Shown piece after piece: positions 1-9,210 of a stretch of DNA of 64,000 nucleotides. Both the position numbers and the translations under genes were made by a program. A model generated the notes under the pieces. The model was given only the letters and a program-made list of their open reading frames with translations. It was not told where the DNA came from and searched no databases. Source of the DNA: Phocaeicola salanitronis DSM 18170. GTDB taxonomy: Bacteria > Bacteroidota > Bacteroidia > Bacteroidales > Bacteroidaceae. Position 1 is the first letter of the stretch. Each line of letters begins with the position of its first letter. The stretch is taken from contig NC_015164.1 of assembly GCF_000190575.1 (NCBI RefSeq), positions 620,001-684,000 of the forward strand. Reading direction: 5' to 3'.

Positions 1-66
1 TTAACCTTTAAACCTGCTGCTGCATTTAAGGAAAAATTAAAAAATACACGCGCTATCCATGAATGA
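1..66 (+). CDS. HU-family DNA-binding protein, C-terminal end (partial)
   Basis: Frame 1 is open from the window edge to TGA at 64-66 and gives the tail LTFKPAAAFKEKLKNTRAIH. The FKP-A-FKE-K pattern is the usual C-terminus of bacterial HU/IHF-type nucleoid proteins in Bacteroidetes (family knowledge). Only about 21 residues are visible, so subtype and start cannot be judged. Its stop overlaps the start of the next gene by 8 bp, so the two are probably translationally coupled; the neighbour also begins with an HU-like domain, which supports the call. Confidence 0.72.
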   Translation, partial: LTFKPAAAFKEKLKNTRAIHE

Positions 67-1012
67 CCAGATTACTTTACAAGAATTAATCGAGTTGTTG
101 GCACAGCATCATCAAATAGAACATACAGATGCAGAAAAATTTGGCCGGACTTTCTTTGCCTTGATTGGAGAAGCGCTTGCAACTGACAAATATGTAAAAG
201 TCAAAGGGCTAGGAACTTTTAAGCTTATTGATGCAGATGTTTGCGAAAATATGGGCACTGATGCGGAAGAACGCATTGGGATGCAAAATCATTTGCGGAT
301 TTCGTTTACTCCTGACGCAACTATACGCGACGCAGTGAATAAGCCATTCAATCATTTTGAAACAGTTTTGCTGAATGAATCAACGTGTTATGATGATATG
401 CAAGAAGCGCCTGCCCCACAAGATTCTTTTACGGAAGACACTTCGGACGAAGAGTTAGGAATGCAATCTGATATAGCTGCCAGACATGAAGCTTTCATAA
501 AAGAAGAGCCGTCGGTAAATAAAGGAACGATTTTAGAAAGTAATCAAGAAAAGAAAAATGTGTATTTGCATTTGCCTTGGTGCTTGATAACTTTTGTGTT
601 GTTAGCAGGTATATTGATTGGTATAGGAGTCGCATGGATTATACTATCCGGTAGGCAATATGTACCGGAATCGGTTGTTCGGACTATAATAGAACAAGAA
701 AAGAGTGCGGGAGCCGATACGTTATCGGCCGTTGCAATAACAGATACCCTTCAAGTGTCATCTACGGGACAAGAAGGGGAAACCGCTTTACCTGTCATTC
801 TGTCTGATACGGTTCGTTATGACATGCAGGGAACGCTTACTACACATGTGCTTCGGCGTGGGGAAAGCCTGGCACGTTTGGCTGAACACTATTATGGGAA
901 TCGAAATTTGTGGACTTATTTGGCGCGTTATAACCGAAATAGAATAAAAGATGCGAACGATATACCAATAGGAACGTTGATATGCATTCCGAAACTGGTT
1001 CCAAAAGAATAG
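59..1012 (+). CDS. HU-like domain / transmembrane / LysM fusion protein
   Basis: A 317-residue protein with three parts. Residues 1-95 resemble the HU/IHF DNA-binding fold (TDAEKFGRTFF, then KVKGLGTFKL and the LRISFTPD arm-like strand). Residues 96-168 are an acidic linker. A single hydrophobic helix lies at about 175-197 (LITFVLLAGILIGIGVAWII). Residues 262-312 are a LysM domain (HVLRRGESLARLAEHYYG ... IPIGTLICIP). The expected topology is HU domain in the cytoplasm and LysM in the periplasm on peptidoglycan. It overlaps the preceding HU gene by 8 bp. A physical link between nucleoid and wall is inference; no function is claimed. A second gene of similar design but with a SPOR domain is at 49296-50423. 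Confidence 0.8.
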   Translation: MNDQITLQELIELLAQHHQIEHTDAEKFGRTFFALIGEALATDKYVKVKGLGTFKLIDADVCENMGTDAEERIGMQNHLRISFTPDATIRDAVNKPFNHFETVLLNESTCYDDMQEAPAPQDSFTEDTSDEELGMQSDIAARHEAFIKEEPSVNKGTILESNQEKKNVYLHLPWCLITFVLLAGILIGIGVAWIILSGRQYVPESVVRTIIEQEKSAGADTLSAVAITDTLQVSSTGQEGETALPVILSDTVRYDMQGTLTTHVLRRGESLARLAEHYYGNRNLWTYLARYNRNRIKDANDIPIGTLICIPKLVPKE

Positions 1013-1122
1013 AGTTTGAACGTGGATATGTAATTCGTCTTTGGGTTTACGCCATTTTAAAAAACTTTAGCCCAATAAGATTTAAATGGAACGAGGCTGC
1101 TACTTTTTTTAATAAAAATTAG

Positions 1123-1153
1123 TTGTGCCTGTTAATATAATGCCGTACTTTTG
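1123..1153 (+). promoter_or_regulatory. Bacteroides-type promoter of the bat operon
   Basis: TTG at 1123-1125 and TACTTTTG at 1146-1153 are separated by 20 bp, matching the Bacteroides -33/-7 consensus (TTTG and TAnnTTTG). It leaves a leader of roughly 65 nt before moxR. Confidence 0.65.
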
Positions 1154-1225
1154 GAATCGATATAAAAATGCGCAGGAAGCGCATGGAAGTTTAGATATTT
1201 GAAACATAAAAAATAAAGAGAAACT

Positions 1226-2221
1226 ATGGCTGAAGCTATTGACATTCGTGCATTGAATGAACAAATTGAACGTGAAAGTGCGTTTGTAACAAACCTGATG
1301 ACGGGGATGGATCAGGTAATTGTTGGACAGAAACATCTGGTAGAATCATTATTAATCGGTTTGTTGTCGGACGGGCATATTTTATTGGAAGGTGTACCCG
1401 GATTGGCAAAGACTTTAGCAATAAAAACACTTGCTTCGCTGATTGACTCCAAATATAGCCGTGTCCAATTTACTCCGGACTTGTTGCCTGCCGATATTCT
1501 CGGAACGATGATTTATAGTCAGAAAGAAGAACGGTTTGTGACAAATAAAGGACCTATTTTCGCTAATTTTATTTTGGCTGATGAAATAAACCGTGCACCG
1601 GCAAAAGTGCAGAGTGCTTTGCTGGAAGCAATGCAAGAGCGCCAGGTGACGTTGGGTAAAGAAACATTCGACCTCCCTTCTCCTTTTCTGGTTATGGCAA
1701 CACAGAACCCTATCGAACAAGAAGGAACTTATCCGCTTCCGGAGGCGCAAGTGGACCGTTTTATGTTAAAGGTCATTATTGATTATCCGAAGCTGGAAGA
1801 AGAAAAGAAGATTATCCGTCAGAACATCTCAGGCGAAAAAACAGAAGTTCGTCCCATCCTTCGTGCAGAAGATATTATTGAAGCTCGGAAAGTAGTGCGT
1901 CAGGTATATTTGGATGAGAAAATTGAACAATATATAGCCGATATCGTTTTTGCGACCCGTTACCCGGAAAAATACGATTTAAAAGACTTGAAAGGGTTGA
2001 TCGGCTTCGGAGGCTCTCCGCGTGCATCTATTAATTTGGCATTGGCTGCACGCAGCTTTGCATTTATTAAACGTCGTGGTTATGTAATTCCGGAAGATGT
2101 ACGTGCTATTGCACATGACGTATTGCGCCATCGTATCGGACTGACTTATGAAGCAGAAGCGACCAACGTTACATCTGACGAAATTGTAAGCAAGATTTTG
2201 AATAAAGTGGAAGTGCCCTAA
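1226..2221 (+). CDS. moxR: MoxR-family AAA+ ATPase of the Bat aerotolerance operon
   Basis: A 331-residue AAA_3 ATPase with Walker A GVPGLAKT (56-63), Walker B FILADE (115-120), sensor-1 region ATQNPIEQEGTYPLPEAQ and a C-terminal lid domain. MoxR proteins act as cytoplasmic chaperone-like ATPases for partner proteins carrying VWA domains. Here it is first in an operon with a DUF58 gene and the VWA genes batA and batB, the classical arrangement. Length is normal for the family. It has its own promoter at 1123-1153. The gap of 383 bp to the next operon gene is filled with repeat-like DNA, which is unusual because the downstream genes are tightly packed. Confidence 0.93.
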   Translation: MAEAIDIRALNEQIERESAFVTNLMTGMDQVIVGQKHLVESLLIGLLSDGHILLEGVPGLAKTLAIKTLASLIDSKYSRVQFTPDLLPADILGTMIYSQKEERFVTNKGPIFANFILADEINRAPAKVQSALLEAMQERQVTLGKETFDLPSPFLVMATQNPIEQEGTYPLPEAQVDRFMLKVIIDYPKLEEEKKIIRQNISGEKTEVRPILRAEDIIEARKVVRQVYLDEKIEQYIADIVFATRYPEKYDLKDLKGLIGFGGSPRASINLALAARSFAFIKRRGYVIPEDVRAIAHDVLRHRIGLTYEAEATNVTSDEIVSKILNKVEVP

Positions 2222-2604
2222 ATGCTGCGGCACATAATCCGTATGTACGGAAACACTGGAGGTTGAATGTTTTTATTTGCAATGTAAATGCATTCGTCGT
2301 TTCCAGCCAATAGCTGAGGTTGGATGCATACGCTACGAATCATAATTGTAAATAATGCGAATCAGAAGTTAAACGTAGTTATGTTTCACAGGAGTTATCA
2401 CTTCGTTCAGGAGTTATATTTCACGCGGTATTTATTTGTCATTTTGTATATGCCACGTAGTAGAGACGATGTGCACATCGTCTCTACAGAAGCGGCGCAA
2501 AAAGGTATTGGCATCTAACTCCCAGCCCACCAAGTGGGCGATAATTCCTTATAACTCCCTTTTAACTCCTGATTGGCATAAATAATCAAATAGTAAATGC
2601 ATAG
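2222..2604. repeat. Repeat-rich intergenic insert with 28-bp perfect palindrome
   Basis: This 383-bp gap inside the bat operon has no convincing gene. It holds a 28-bp perfect palindrome at 2460-2487 (half-arm GTAGAGACGATGTG) flanked by inverted GGAGTTAT / ATAACTCC motifs (about 2390-2430 and 2540-2570). The same palindrome, with similar flanking sequence in the opposite orientation, recurs at 23477-23504. A 64-codon frame through it (2324-2518) looks fortuitous. It resembles a small dispersed repeat element inserted between moxR and the DUF58 gene. Confidence 0.7.
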
Positions 2605-3474
2605 ATGGAAACAAGTGAACTATTAAAACGAGTGCGTCAGATTGAAATTAAGACTCACGGGCTTTCAAGCAATATATTTGCCGGGCAATACCATTCCGCT
2701 TTCAAAGGGAGGGGTATGGCGTTTTCGGAAGTCCGTGAATATCAATTTGGAGATGACGTGCGCGATATCGACTGGAATGTGACAGCCCGCTTTGACAAGC
2801 CATTTGTAAAAGTGTTTGAAGAGGAACGTGAGTTGACCGTCATGTTGTTGGTTGATGTATCAAACAGTCTGGATTTCGGTACCGTAAAACAATTAAAGAA
2901 AGATATGGTGACGGAAATAGCTGCGACATTGGCTTTTTCGGCTATCCAGAATAATGATAAGATAGGTGTAATCTTTTTTTCAGACCGGATTGAGAAATTC
3001 ATTCCGCCTAAGAAAGGACGCAAGCATATTTTGTATATTATTCGAGAATTGCTTGATTTCCAGCCTACAAGTACACGTACAGACATTCAGTGTGCCATTG
3101 AATATTTGACGAATGTATTAAAGAAACGTTGCACCGCATTTATGCTGAGTGATTTTATTGATGATCATGATTTTCAGAATGCGTTAACCATAGCCAATCG
3201 TAAGCATGATGTTGTGGCAGTACAAGTGTATGACCGCCGTATGGAAGAGTTGCCCAACATAGGTTTAATGAAAGTACGTGATGCCGAGACTGGTCATGAA
3301 CAATGGATTGATACCTCATCCAAGTCATTGCAAAAAGCGCATCAGGCATGGTGGAAAGGACGTCAGCAGAAATTGAATGATATATTTACCCATAGTAATG
3401 TTGATTCTGTCTCCGTCCGTACAGACCAGGATTATGTAAAAGCATTGCTTAATTTATTTGCAAAACGAAACTGA
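2605..3474 (+). CDS. DUF58 domain protein (Bat operon)
   Basis: A 289-residue protein with the DUF58 signature YQFGDDVRDIDWNVTAR (about residues 47-63), followed by a VWA-like region (VMLLVDVSNSLDFGT). DUF58 proteins are regular partners of MoxR ATPases and precede batA/batB in Bacteroidetes. It starts the tightly spaced part of the operon and is followed 9 bp later by the next gene. There is no signal peptide or membrane helix, so a cytoplasmic location is expected. Molecular function is unknown in the family. Confidence 0.9.
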   Translation: METSELLKRVRQIEIKTHGLSSNIFAGQYHSAFKGRGMAFSEVREYQFGDDVRDIDWNVTARFDKPFVKVFEEERELTVMLLVDVSNSLDFGTVKQLKKDMVTEIAATLAFSAIQNNDKIGVIFFSDRIEKFIPPKKGRKHILYIIRELLDFQPTSTRTDIQCAIEYLTNVLKKRCTAFMLSDFIDDHDFQNALTIANRKHDVVAVQVYDRRMEELPNIGLMKVRDAETGHEQWIDTSSKSLQKAHQAWWKGRQQKLNDIFTHSNVDSVSVRTDQDYVKALLNLFAKRN

Positions 3475-3483
3475 GTGTAATTT

Positions 3484-4557
3484 ATGAAACATACCTTATT
3501 ATATATAGCGCTATTGATATTGCTTGTCATACCAAGAGCGAATGCACAAGTGACAGTTGATGCCAGTATTGACTCGTTACAGTTGCTGATTGGTGAGCAG
3601 GCAAAAATCAAGCTGCAGGTTAGTATGAACGCCAACCAAAAACTGCAGCTTCCGTTGCTTCGTGATACGCTGGTAACAGGGGTGGAAGTGTTGGATGTGG
3701 CAAAGCCTGACACTCAATTATTAAACGACAATAAACGCTGGCTCATATCACAAGAATATACCATTACATCATTTGATTCGGCATTGTATTATCTGCCACC
3801 GTTTGAGGTACGGGTAGATAATCAGGCTTATCGTTCGAAAGCTTTGGCTTTGAAGGTTTATTCTATTCCTGTTGATACCTTACATCCCGACCAGTTCTTT
3901 GGACCTAAAGATATACGTGAAGTGCCTATCACCTGGGAGGATGTGGCTCCTTTAGTTTATTCGGCTATTATCATGTTGATATTGGGTGCATTGGCTGTAT
4001 TTTTCATTATCCGCTTCCGCGACAACAAGCCGATAATTAAGATTATCAAGATAGAGCCTAAATTGCCCCCGCATCAAGTTGCAATGAAGAAGATTGAGGA
4101 AATAAAAGCCGACAAGCAGGTTCAGCGTGAAGACCCTAAACTGTATTATACAGCATTGACCGAAGCTATCCGCACGTATATTAAGGACCGGTTTGGATTC
4201 AATGCGATGGAGATGACATCTTCTGAAATTATAGACCGTTTGCTGGAAGAAAAAGACCCGCAGTCTATTAGCGATTTAAAACTGTTATTTGAAACAGCCG
4301 ATTTGGTGAAATTTGCCAAGCATGCTCCGATGATGAATGAAAATGACATGAATTTGGTGAATGCCGTTGATTTCATTAATCAGACTAAAGTAGAGGAAGA
4401 CCCGAATGTAAAGAAAGAGCCGACAGAAATCCGTGTGGAGGAGAAGCGTTCCAAGCAAGGGCGTATCGCTTTGTTGTGTAGCATAGCAGTGGCAAGTATA
4501 GGCACTTTGGTTTGCTTGTATATGGTAATCCGTCATATAGTCGACTTGTTCTTTTAA
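3484..4557 (+). CDS. BatD/DUF4381-like membrane protein of the Bat operon
   Basis: A 357-residue protein with an N-terminal signal peptide (cleavage near RANAQ, about residue 21), an extracytoplasmic beta-rich region, a transmembrane helix at about 158-178 (VYSAIIMLILGALAVFFIIRF), a cytoplasmic helical region containing YTALTEAIRTYIKDRFG, and a second helix near the C-terminus (IALLCSIAVASIGTLVCLYM). This corresponds to the poorly characterised protein usually found between DUF58 and batA. The cytoplasmic part resembles that of BatD (7362-9188; compare SEIIDRLLEE with KDNIEAELMR). Exact family assignment needs a profile search. Confidence 0.78.
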   Translation: MKHTLLYIALLILLVIPRANAQVTVDASIDSLQLLIGEQAKIKLQVSMNANQKLQLPLLRDTLVTGVEVLDVAKPDTQLLNDNKRWLISQEYTITSFDSALYYLPPFEVRVDNQAYRSKALALKVYSIPVDTLHPDQFFGPKDIREVPITWEDVAPLVYSAIIMLILGALAVFFIIRFRDNKPIIKIIKIEPKLPPHQVAMKKIEEIKADKQVQREDPKLYYTALTEAIRTYIKDRFGFNAMEMTSSEIIDRLLEEKDPQSISDLKLLFETADLVKFAKHAPMMNENDMNLVNAVDFINQTKVEEDPNVKKEPTEIRVEEKRSKQGRIALLCSIAVASIGTLVCLYMVIRHIVDLFF

Positions 4558-4575
4558 CTTTAACTATTAAGAATC

Positions 4576-5574
4576 ATGATTTTTGCAAATATTGAATATC
4601 TGTTTTTATTGCTTTTGCTGATACCTTATATCGTATGGTATTTTATGCGAAGAAAAAAGACAGAGCCTACCATGCAGGTTTCAACAACCCGCATGTATAT
4701 GAATGCTCCGCAAAGTTGGAAGGTATATTTGCTTCATGCGCCTTTCTTGCTGCGCATCGTAACTTTTATAATGATTGTATTGGTATTGGCTCGTCCGCAA
4801 ACTACTGATAATTGGCAAAATACGGAAATTGAAGGCATTGATATCATGTTGGCTGTCGATGTTTCTACCAGTATGCTTGCCGAAGATTTGAAGCCCAATC
4901 GTTTGGAAGCGGCAAAACAAGTGGCAGCACAGTTTATTAACGGACGCCCTAATGACAATATCGGACTGACTATTTTTGCGGGGGAAGCTTTTACACAATG
5001 CCCGTTGACTATCGATCACGGTGTCTTGTTGAATTTGTTTGGCAGCATAAAGGGAGACATCGCTCAACGGGGACTGATAGAAGACGGAACGGCAATCGGT
5101 ATGGGGTTGGCGAATTCCATCAGCCGCCTGAAAGACAGCAAGGCTAAATCAAAAGTCATAATTTTATTGACTGACGGAAGTAATAACCGAGGAGACATTT
5201 CCCCCCTTACAGCAGCCGAAATAGCCAAGCAGTTTGGCATACGTGTTTATACGATTGGAGTTGGGACAAATGGGACTGCTCCTTATCCGATGCCTACGTA
5301 TGCAGGCGTTCAATATGTAAATGTACCTGTGGAAATCGATGAACAGACCTTGATTCAAATTGCCAGTACAACGAATGGAAACTATTTTCGTGCGACAAGC
5401 AATTCGAAGTTGAAAGAAGTCTATGAGGAAATCGATAAGCTGGAGAAGACAAAATTAAACGTAAAGGAGTTCAGTAAACGTGAAGAGGCTTATACACCGT
5501 TTGCCTTAGTGGCATTTTTGTGTATCTTGCTGGAACTTGTTTTGCGTAATACTATATTAAAGAAAATACCTTAA
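4576..5574 (+). CDS. batA: BatA, von Willebrand factor A membrane protein
   Basis: A 332-residue protein with an N-terminal membrane helix (7-25), a second helix at about 58-78, a VWA domain with an intact metal site (DVSTSM for the DxSxS motif, and TDGSNNRGD later), and a C-terminal helix (FALVAFLCILLELVLR). BatA and BatB are paralogous inner-membrane VWA proteins of the Bacteroides aerotolerance operon, thought to form a complex with the TPR proteins and MoxR. It is followed 14 bp later by batB, with which it shares layout and motifs. Confidence 0.92.
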   Translation: MIFANIEYLFLLLLLIPYIVWYFMRRKKTEPTMQVSTTRMYMNAPQSWKVYLLHAPFLLRIVTFIMIVLVLARPQTTDNWQNTEIEGIDIMLAVDVSTSMLAEDLKPNRLEAAKQVAAQFINGRPNDNIGLTIFAGEAFTQCPLTIDHGVLLNLFGSIKGDIAQRGLIEDGTAIGMGLANSISRLKDSKAKSKVIILLTDGSNNRGDISPLTAAEIAKQFGIRVYTIGVGTNGTAPYPMPTYAGVQYVNVPVEIDEQTLIQIASTTNGNYFRATSNSKLKEVYEEIDKLEKTKLNVKEFSKREEAYTPFALVAFLCILLELVLRNTILKKIP

Positions 5575-5588
5575 AATCAAGAAGTGTC

Positions 5589-6614
5589 ATGTTTCGATTT
5601 GGAGAACCGATTTATTTATATTTACTCATTGTGTTGCCGGTATTGGTGATTTTGTATTTATATTCCAATTACCGGAGACGCAAGAAGATTCGCCAATATG
5701 GCAGTCCGGAATTATTAATGCATTTGATGCCGGATGTATCAAAATATCGTCCTGATGTGAAGTTTTGGCTGGTTTTTTCAGCTTTAGCCATGGTTATTTT
5801 TATGTTAGCGCGTCCACAGTTTGGTTCAAAGATGGAAACGGTTAAACGTCAGGGAGTTGAAACTGTAGTTGCACTTGACATCTCCAATTCAATGTTGGCA
5901 GAAGACGTAACTCCAAGCCGATTGGAGAAATCGAAGAAATTGATTTCACGCCTTGTTGAAACATTTAATAATGACAAAGTTGCCATGATTGTATTTGCTG
6001 GTGAAGCGTTTACCCAACTTCCCATAACCAGTGATTATATTTCTGCTAAAATGTTTCTTGAAACAATAACTCCTTCTCTTATTTCTACACAAGGTACAGA
6101 TATTCGGGGGGCAATTGATTTGGCAATGAAAAGCTTTACTCCAAACGAGGGGGTAGGGCGTGCTATTGTATTGATAACTGATGGCGAAAATCATGAAGGA
6201 GGAGCCGTTGAAGCCGCACAGGAAGCAGCAAAGAAAGGCGTGCGTGTCTTTGTGTTAGGGGTAGGTTCTCCTGACGGTTCACCGATTCCTACAGGCAACG
6301 GAAGCGAGTTTCGCAGGGATAAAGACGGCAATGTCATTGTTACGAAACTCAACGAACAGATGTGTCAAGAGATTGCGAAAGCAGGGAATGGCATGTATGT
6401 ACGGGTAGACAATACGAATAATGCTGAACGTGCGTTGAATGCGGAAATCAACAAACTGGCAAAGGCTGATGTCGAAACACAGATATTTACAGAATTTGAT
6501 GAACAGTTTCATGTGTTGGCGTGGATTGCATTGATTTTGTTAGCCGTTGATTTAATGATATTGGAACGGAGAAATCCGCTTTTCAAGAATGTGAAACTAT
6601 TTAAACAGGACTAA
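5589..6614 (+). CDS. batB: BatB, von Willebrand factor A membrane protein
   Basis: A 341-residue paralogue of the preceding protein: N-terminal membrane helices (8-25 and about 58-74), a VWA domain with DISNSM as the metal-binding motif and ITDGENHEGG, and a C-terminal helix (FHVLAWIALILLAVDLMIL). It lies 14 bp after batA and 1 bp before batC. The two VWA proteins probably arose by duplication and work together in the Bat membrane complex. Confidence 0.92.
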   Translation: MFRFGEPIYLYLLIVLPVLVILYLYSNYRRRKKIRQYGSPELLMHLMPDVSKYRPDVKFWLVFSALAMVIFMLARPQFGSKMETVKRQGVETVVALDISNSMLAEDVTPSRLEKSKKLISRLVETFNNDKVAMIVFAGEAFTQLPITSDYISAKMFLETITPSLISTQGTDIRGAIDLAMKSFTPNEGVGRAIVLITDGENHEGGAVEAAQEAAKKGVRVFVLGVGSPDGSPIPTGNGSEFRRDKDGNVIVTKLNEQMCQEIAKAGNGMYVRVDNTNNAERALNAEINKLAKADVETQIFTEFDEQFHVLAWIALILLAVDLMILERRNPLFKNVKLFKQD

Positions 6615-6615
6615 G

Positions 6616-7311
6616 ATGTTACGAAAGGGATTTGTCATATTAGGGCTTTTCTTGGTTTCAGCCATGGCGTATGGGCAAAAAAATGAACGCGATTATTTGC
6701 GTAGCGGAAACAAGTTGTATAAGGACAGTACATTTGTGAAAGCGGAAGTAGACTATCGTAAAGCTTTGGAATTGGAACCAAAATCAACTGATGCCATTTA
6801 TAATTTAGGAAATTCGCTATTGATGCAGCAAAAAGCAAAAGAAGCGATGGAGCAGTATGAAAAGGCATCACATCTGGAAAAGGATAAAATGAAATTGGCG
6901 CAGATTTATCATAATATGGGAGTGATCCTGCAATCGTCCAAACAATTGCCGCAATGTATAGAAGCATATAAAGAGGCATTGCGAAATAACCCTAAAGATG
7001 ATGAAACACGCTATAACCTGGCTCTTGCACAAAAGCAATTGAAGGACCAGCAGCAACAGCAGCAAAATCAAGACCAGCAACAGGAACAGAAACAAGACCA
7101 AAAGCAAGACAAGAAAGAGCAGAATAAAGACCAACAAGACCAGAAAAAGCAGGAACAACAACAAAATCAGCAACAGCAGCAACAGAATCAAATGTCAAAA
7201 GATAATGCAGAACAACTGTTGAGAGCTGCCATGCAAGATGAAAAGAATGTACAGGATAAAGTGAAGAAAGGCATTCGTGTAGAAGGCCGCAAGTTGGAGA
7301 AGGATTGGTAA
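6616..7311 (+). CDS. batC: BatC, TPR protein with glutamine-rich tail
   Basis: A 231-residue protein with a signal peptide (MLRKGFVILGLFLVSAMAYG), three TPR units at about 25-140 (GNKLYKDSTFVKAEVDYRKA; DAIYNLGNSLL; ETRYNLALAQKQ), then a low-complexity Gln/Asp/Lys segment at about 140-190 and a charged C-terminus. This is the typical BatC architecture. The Gln-rich segment is coded by imperfect CAA/CAG repeats (7050-7190) and may vary in length between strains. It probably acts in the periplasm as a scaffold for BatA/BatB. Confidence 0.9.
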   Translation: MLRKGFVILGLFLVSAMAYGQKNERDYLRSGNKLYKDSTFVKAEVDYRKALELEPKSTDAIYNLGNSLLMQQKAKEAMEQYEKASHLEKDKMKLAQIYHNMGVILQSSKQLPQCIEAYKEALRNNPKDDETRYNLALAQKQLKDQQQQQQNQDQQQEQKQDQKQDKKEQNKDQQDQKKQEQQQNQQQQQQNQMSKDNAEQLLRAAMQDEKNVQDKVKKGIRVEGRKLEKDW

Positions 7312-7361
7312 TTCTTAATAAAAAATGGAGAATGAAGACTTATAAAAAACAGACACATACA

Positions 7362-9188
7362 ATGAGACAATTGATTTTCTTTCTATTGTTAGCCATAACT
7401 GTTTTGCCAATACAAGCAAAAAATGATGTTACGCTGGTTGCTGAAGCTCCAGATGTAGTGGTAAGCGGTGATCAGTTCCGGCTGACTTTTACAGTCAATA
7501 CGCAAAAGGGGAAAGACTTTTTGGCTCCTTCCATCAGTGGATTTGATGTGCTGATGGGACCGAGCCGCTCACAACAGAGCAGTACACAAATCATTAATGG
7601 CAAAGTATCTTCAAGCAGTGCCATTACTTATACCTATATATTGATGGCTGGGAAGGAAGGGACGTATACCATTCCGGCTGCCAGTATTGAAGTAGACGGT
7701 AAGAAAATATTTTCGAATGCGCTTACGATTAAAGTGCTTCCTCCCGATCAGTCGGCTGGCAATCAGCAGTCAGGGCAGGGCCAGAGTAATTCTTCACGTG
7801 GGCAAATAGCTGGAGGCAAGATTAGTGATAAGGATTTGTTTATTACGGCTACTGCTGCCAAGACCACAGTCTATGAACAAGAAGCTATCCTATTGACATA
7901 TAAGGTGTATACATTGGTAAACTTGCGCCAATTGTACGGGAAAATGCCGGATTTGAAAGGTTTTCATACGCAAGAGATAGAATTGCCGCAACAGAAGACT
8001 TTTTCACTGGAGCATTACAACGGACGTAATTATAATACTACGATATGGAGTCAATACGTTCTTTTCCCTCAACAGACGGGTAAGTTAGAGATACCTTCCA
8101 TTACATTTGAAGGAATTGTGGCGCAGCAAACTATTTCAGATGACCCGTTTGATGCATTTTTCAATGGTGGAGGATATATTGAAGTCAAGAAAAAAATCGT
8201 TACTCCGAAAGTAACCATCAATGTCAAGCCGCTTCCTGCCAAACCAGATAATTTTTCTGGAGGTGTAGGCGAGTTTACCCTTTCGTCATCCATTAACGCG
8301 AAAGAAGTAAAGACGAATGATGCCGTAACCATTAAGCTGACAATCAAAGGGGCAGGAAATATGAAATTGATTAACACCCCGGAAGTGAAGTTCCCTGAAG
8401 ACTTTGAAATATATGACCCGAAAGTGACAAACAACTTTGACGTATCGCGCGCAGGATTGTCTGGGACACAAACAATTGAGTATTTGGCTATTCCCCGCCA
8501 TGCCGGAGATTTTACTATCCCGCAGGTAGAGTTCACTTACTTTGATTTGAAAAGCCAGGCGTATAAGACGCTGAAGACAGAAGAATATCATTTGAAAGTC
8601 GCAAAAGGCAAGGGTAATGCCGATCAGGTAATAGCAGATTTTACCAATAAGGAAAATGTAAAAGTATTAGGGCAAGATGTACGCTTTATTAAGTTGGGCG
8701 ATACGGAATTGCTCCCGAAAGGCAAAGTGTTCTTTGGTACCACAGGGTATTGGTTAGGATATATAATTCCGTTCATCATATTTGTTGTTCTGGTTATCTT
8801 CTTCCGTAAACAAGCTGCTGAGAATGCGAATATAGCGAAAGTGAAGACCAAAAAAGCCAATAAAGTAGCGACAAAACGTATGAAATTGGCTGGCAAATTA
8901 TTAGCGGAGAACAAGAAAAATGAGTTTTATGATGAAGTGTTGAAAGCCTTGTGGGGATACATTAGCGATAAATTGAGTATACCGGTTTCACAACTGTCAA
9001 AGGACAATATTGAAGCTGAACTTATGCGGTATGGTGTGTCAGATGAGGTGACAAAAACGTTCATAGATGCCCTTAATGAGTGTGAGTTTGCCCGTTATGC
9101 ACCGGGAAATGAAAATGAGGCAATGGATAAAGTTTATGCGGCCTCAGTGGAAGCTATCAGCAAGATGGAAAATAGTATCAAACATTAA
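7362..9188 (+). CDS. batD: BatD, oxygen-tolerance membrane protein
   Basis: About 608 residues from the chosen ATG at 7362, which begins a good signal peptide (MRQLIFFLLLAITVLPIQA). ATG 7332 is an alternative but has Shine-Dalgarno-like GGAG only 1 nt upstream. The bulk is an extracytoplasmic beta-sandwich region with BatD signatures, a membrane helix (GYWLGYIIPFIIFVVLVIFF), and a cytoplasmic helical tail (LWGYISDKLSIPVSQLSKDNI). Residues 130-150 are a low-complexity Gln/Ser/Gly linker. It lies between batC and batE in canonical order. Confidence 0.9.
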   Translation: MRQLIFFLLLAITVLPIQAKNDVTLVAEAPDVVVSGDQFRLTFTVNTQKGKDFLAPSISGFDVLMGPSRSQQSSTQIINGKVSSSSAITYTYILMAGKEGTYTIPAASIEVDGKKIFSNALTIKVLPPDQSAGNQQSGQGQSNSSRGQIAGGKISDKDLFITATAAKTTVYEQEAILLTYKVYTLVNLRQLYGKMPDLKGFHTQEIELPQQKTFSLEHYNGRNYNTTIWSQYVLFPQQTGKLEIPSITFEGIVAQQTISDDPFDAFFNGGGYIEVKKKIVTPKVTINVKPLPAKPDNFSGGVGEFTLSSSINAKEVKTNDAVTIKLTIKGAGNMKLINTPEVKFPEDFEIYDPKVTNNFDVSRAGLSGTQTIEYLAIPRHAGDFTIPQVEFTYFDLKSQAYKTLKTEEYHLKVAKGKGNADQVIADFTNKENVKVLGQDVRFIKLGDTELLPKGKVFFGTTGYWLGYIIPFIIFVVLVIFFRKQAAENANIAKVKTKKANKVATKRMKLAGKLLAENKKNEFYDEVLKALWGYISDKLSIPVSQLSKDNIEAELMRYGVSDEVTKTFIDALNECEFARYAPGNENEAMDKVYAASVEAISKMENSIKH

Positions 9189-9210
9189 AATGGATAGGAG
9201 AGAAGGATAT

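Noticed and set aside
6868..7191. Leucine-rich frame on the minus strand opposite batC
   Set aside because: It is the complement of the CAA/CAG repeat tract; no start signal and no membrane-protein pattern.
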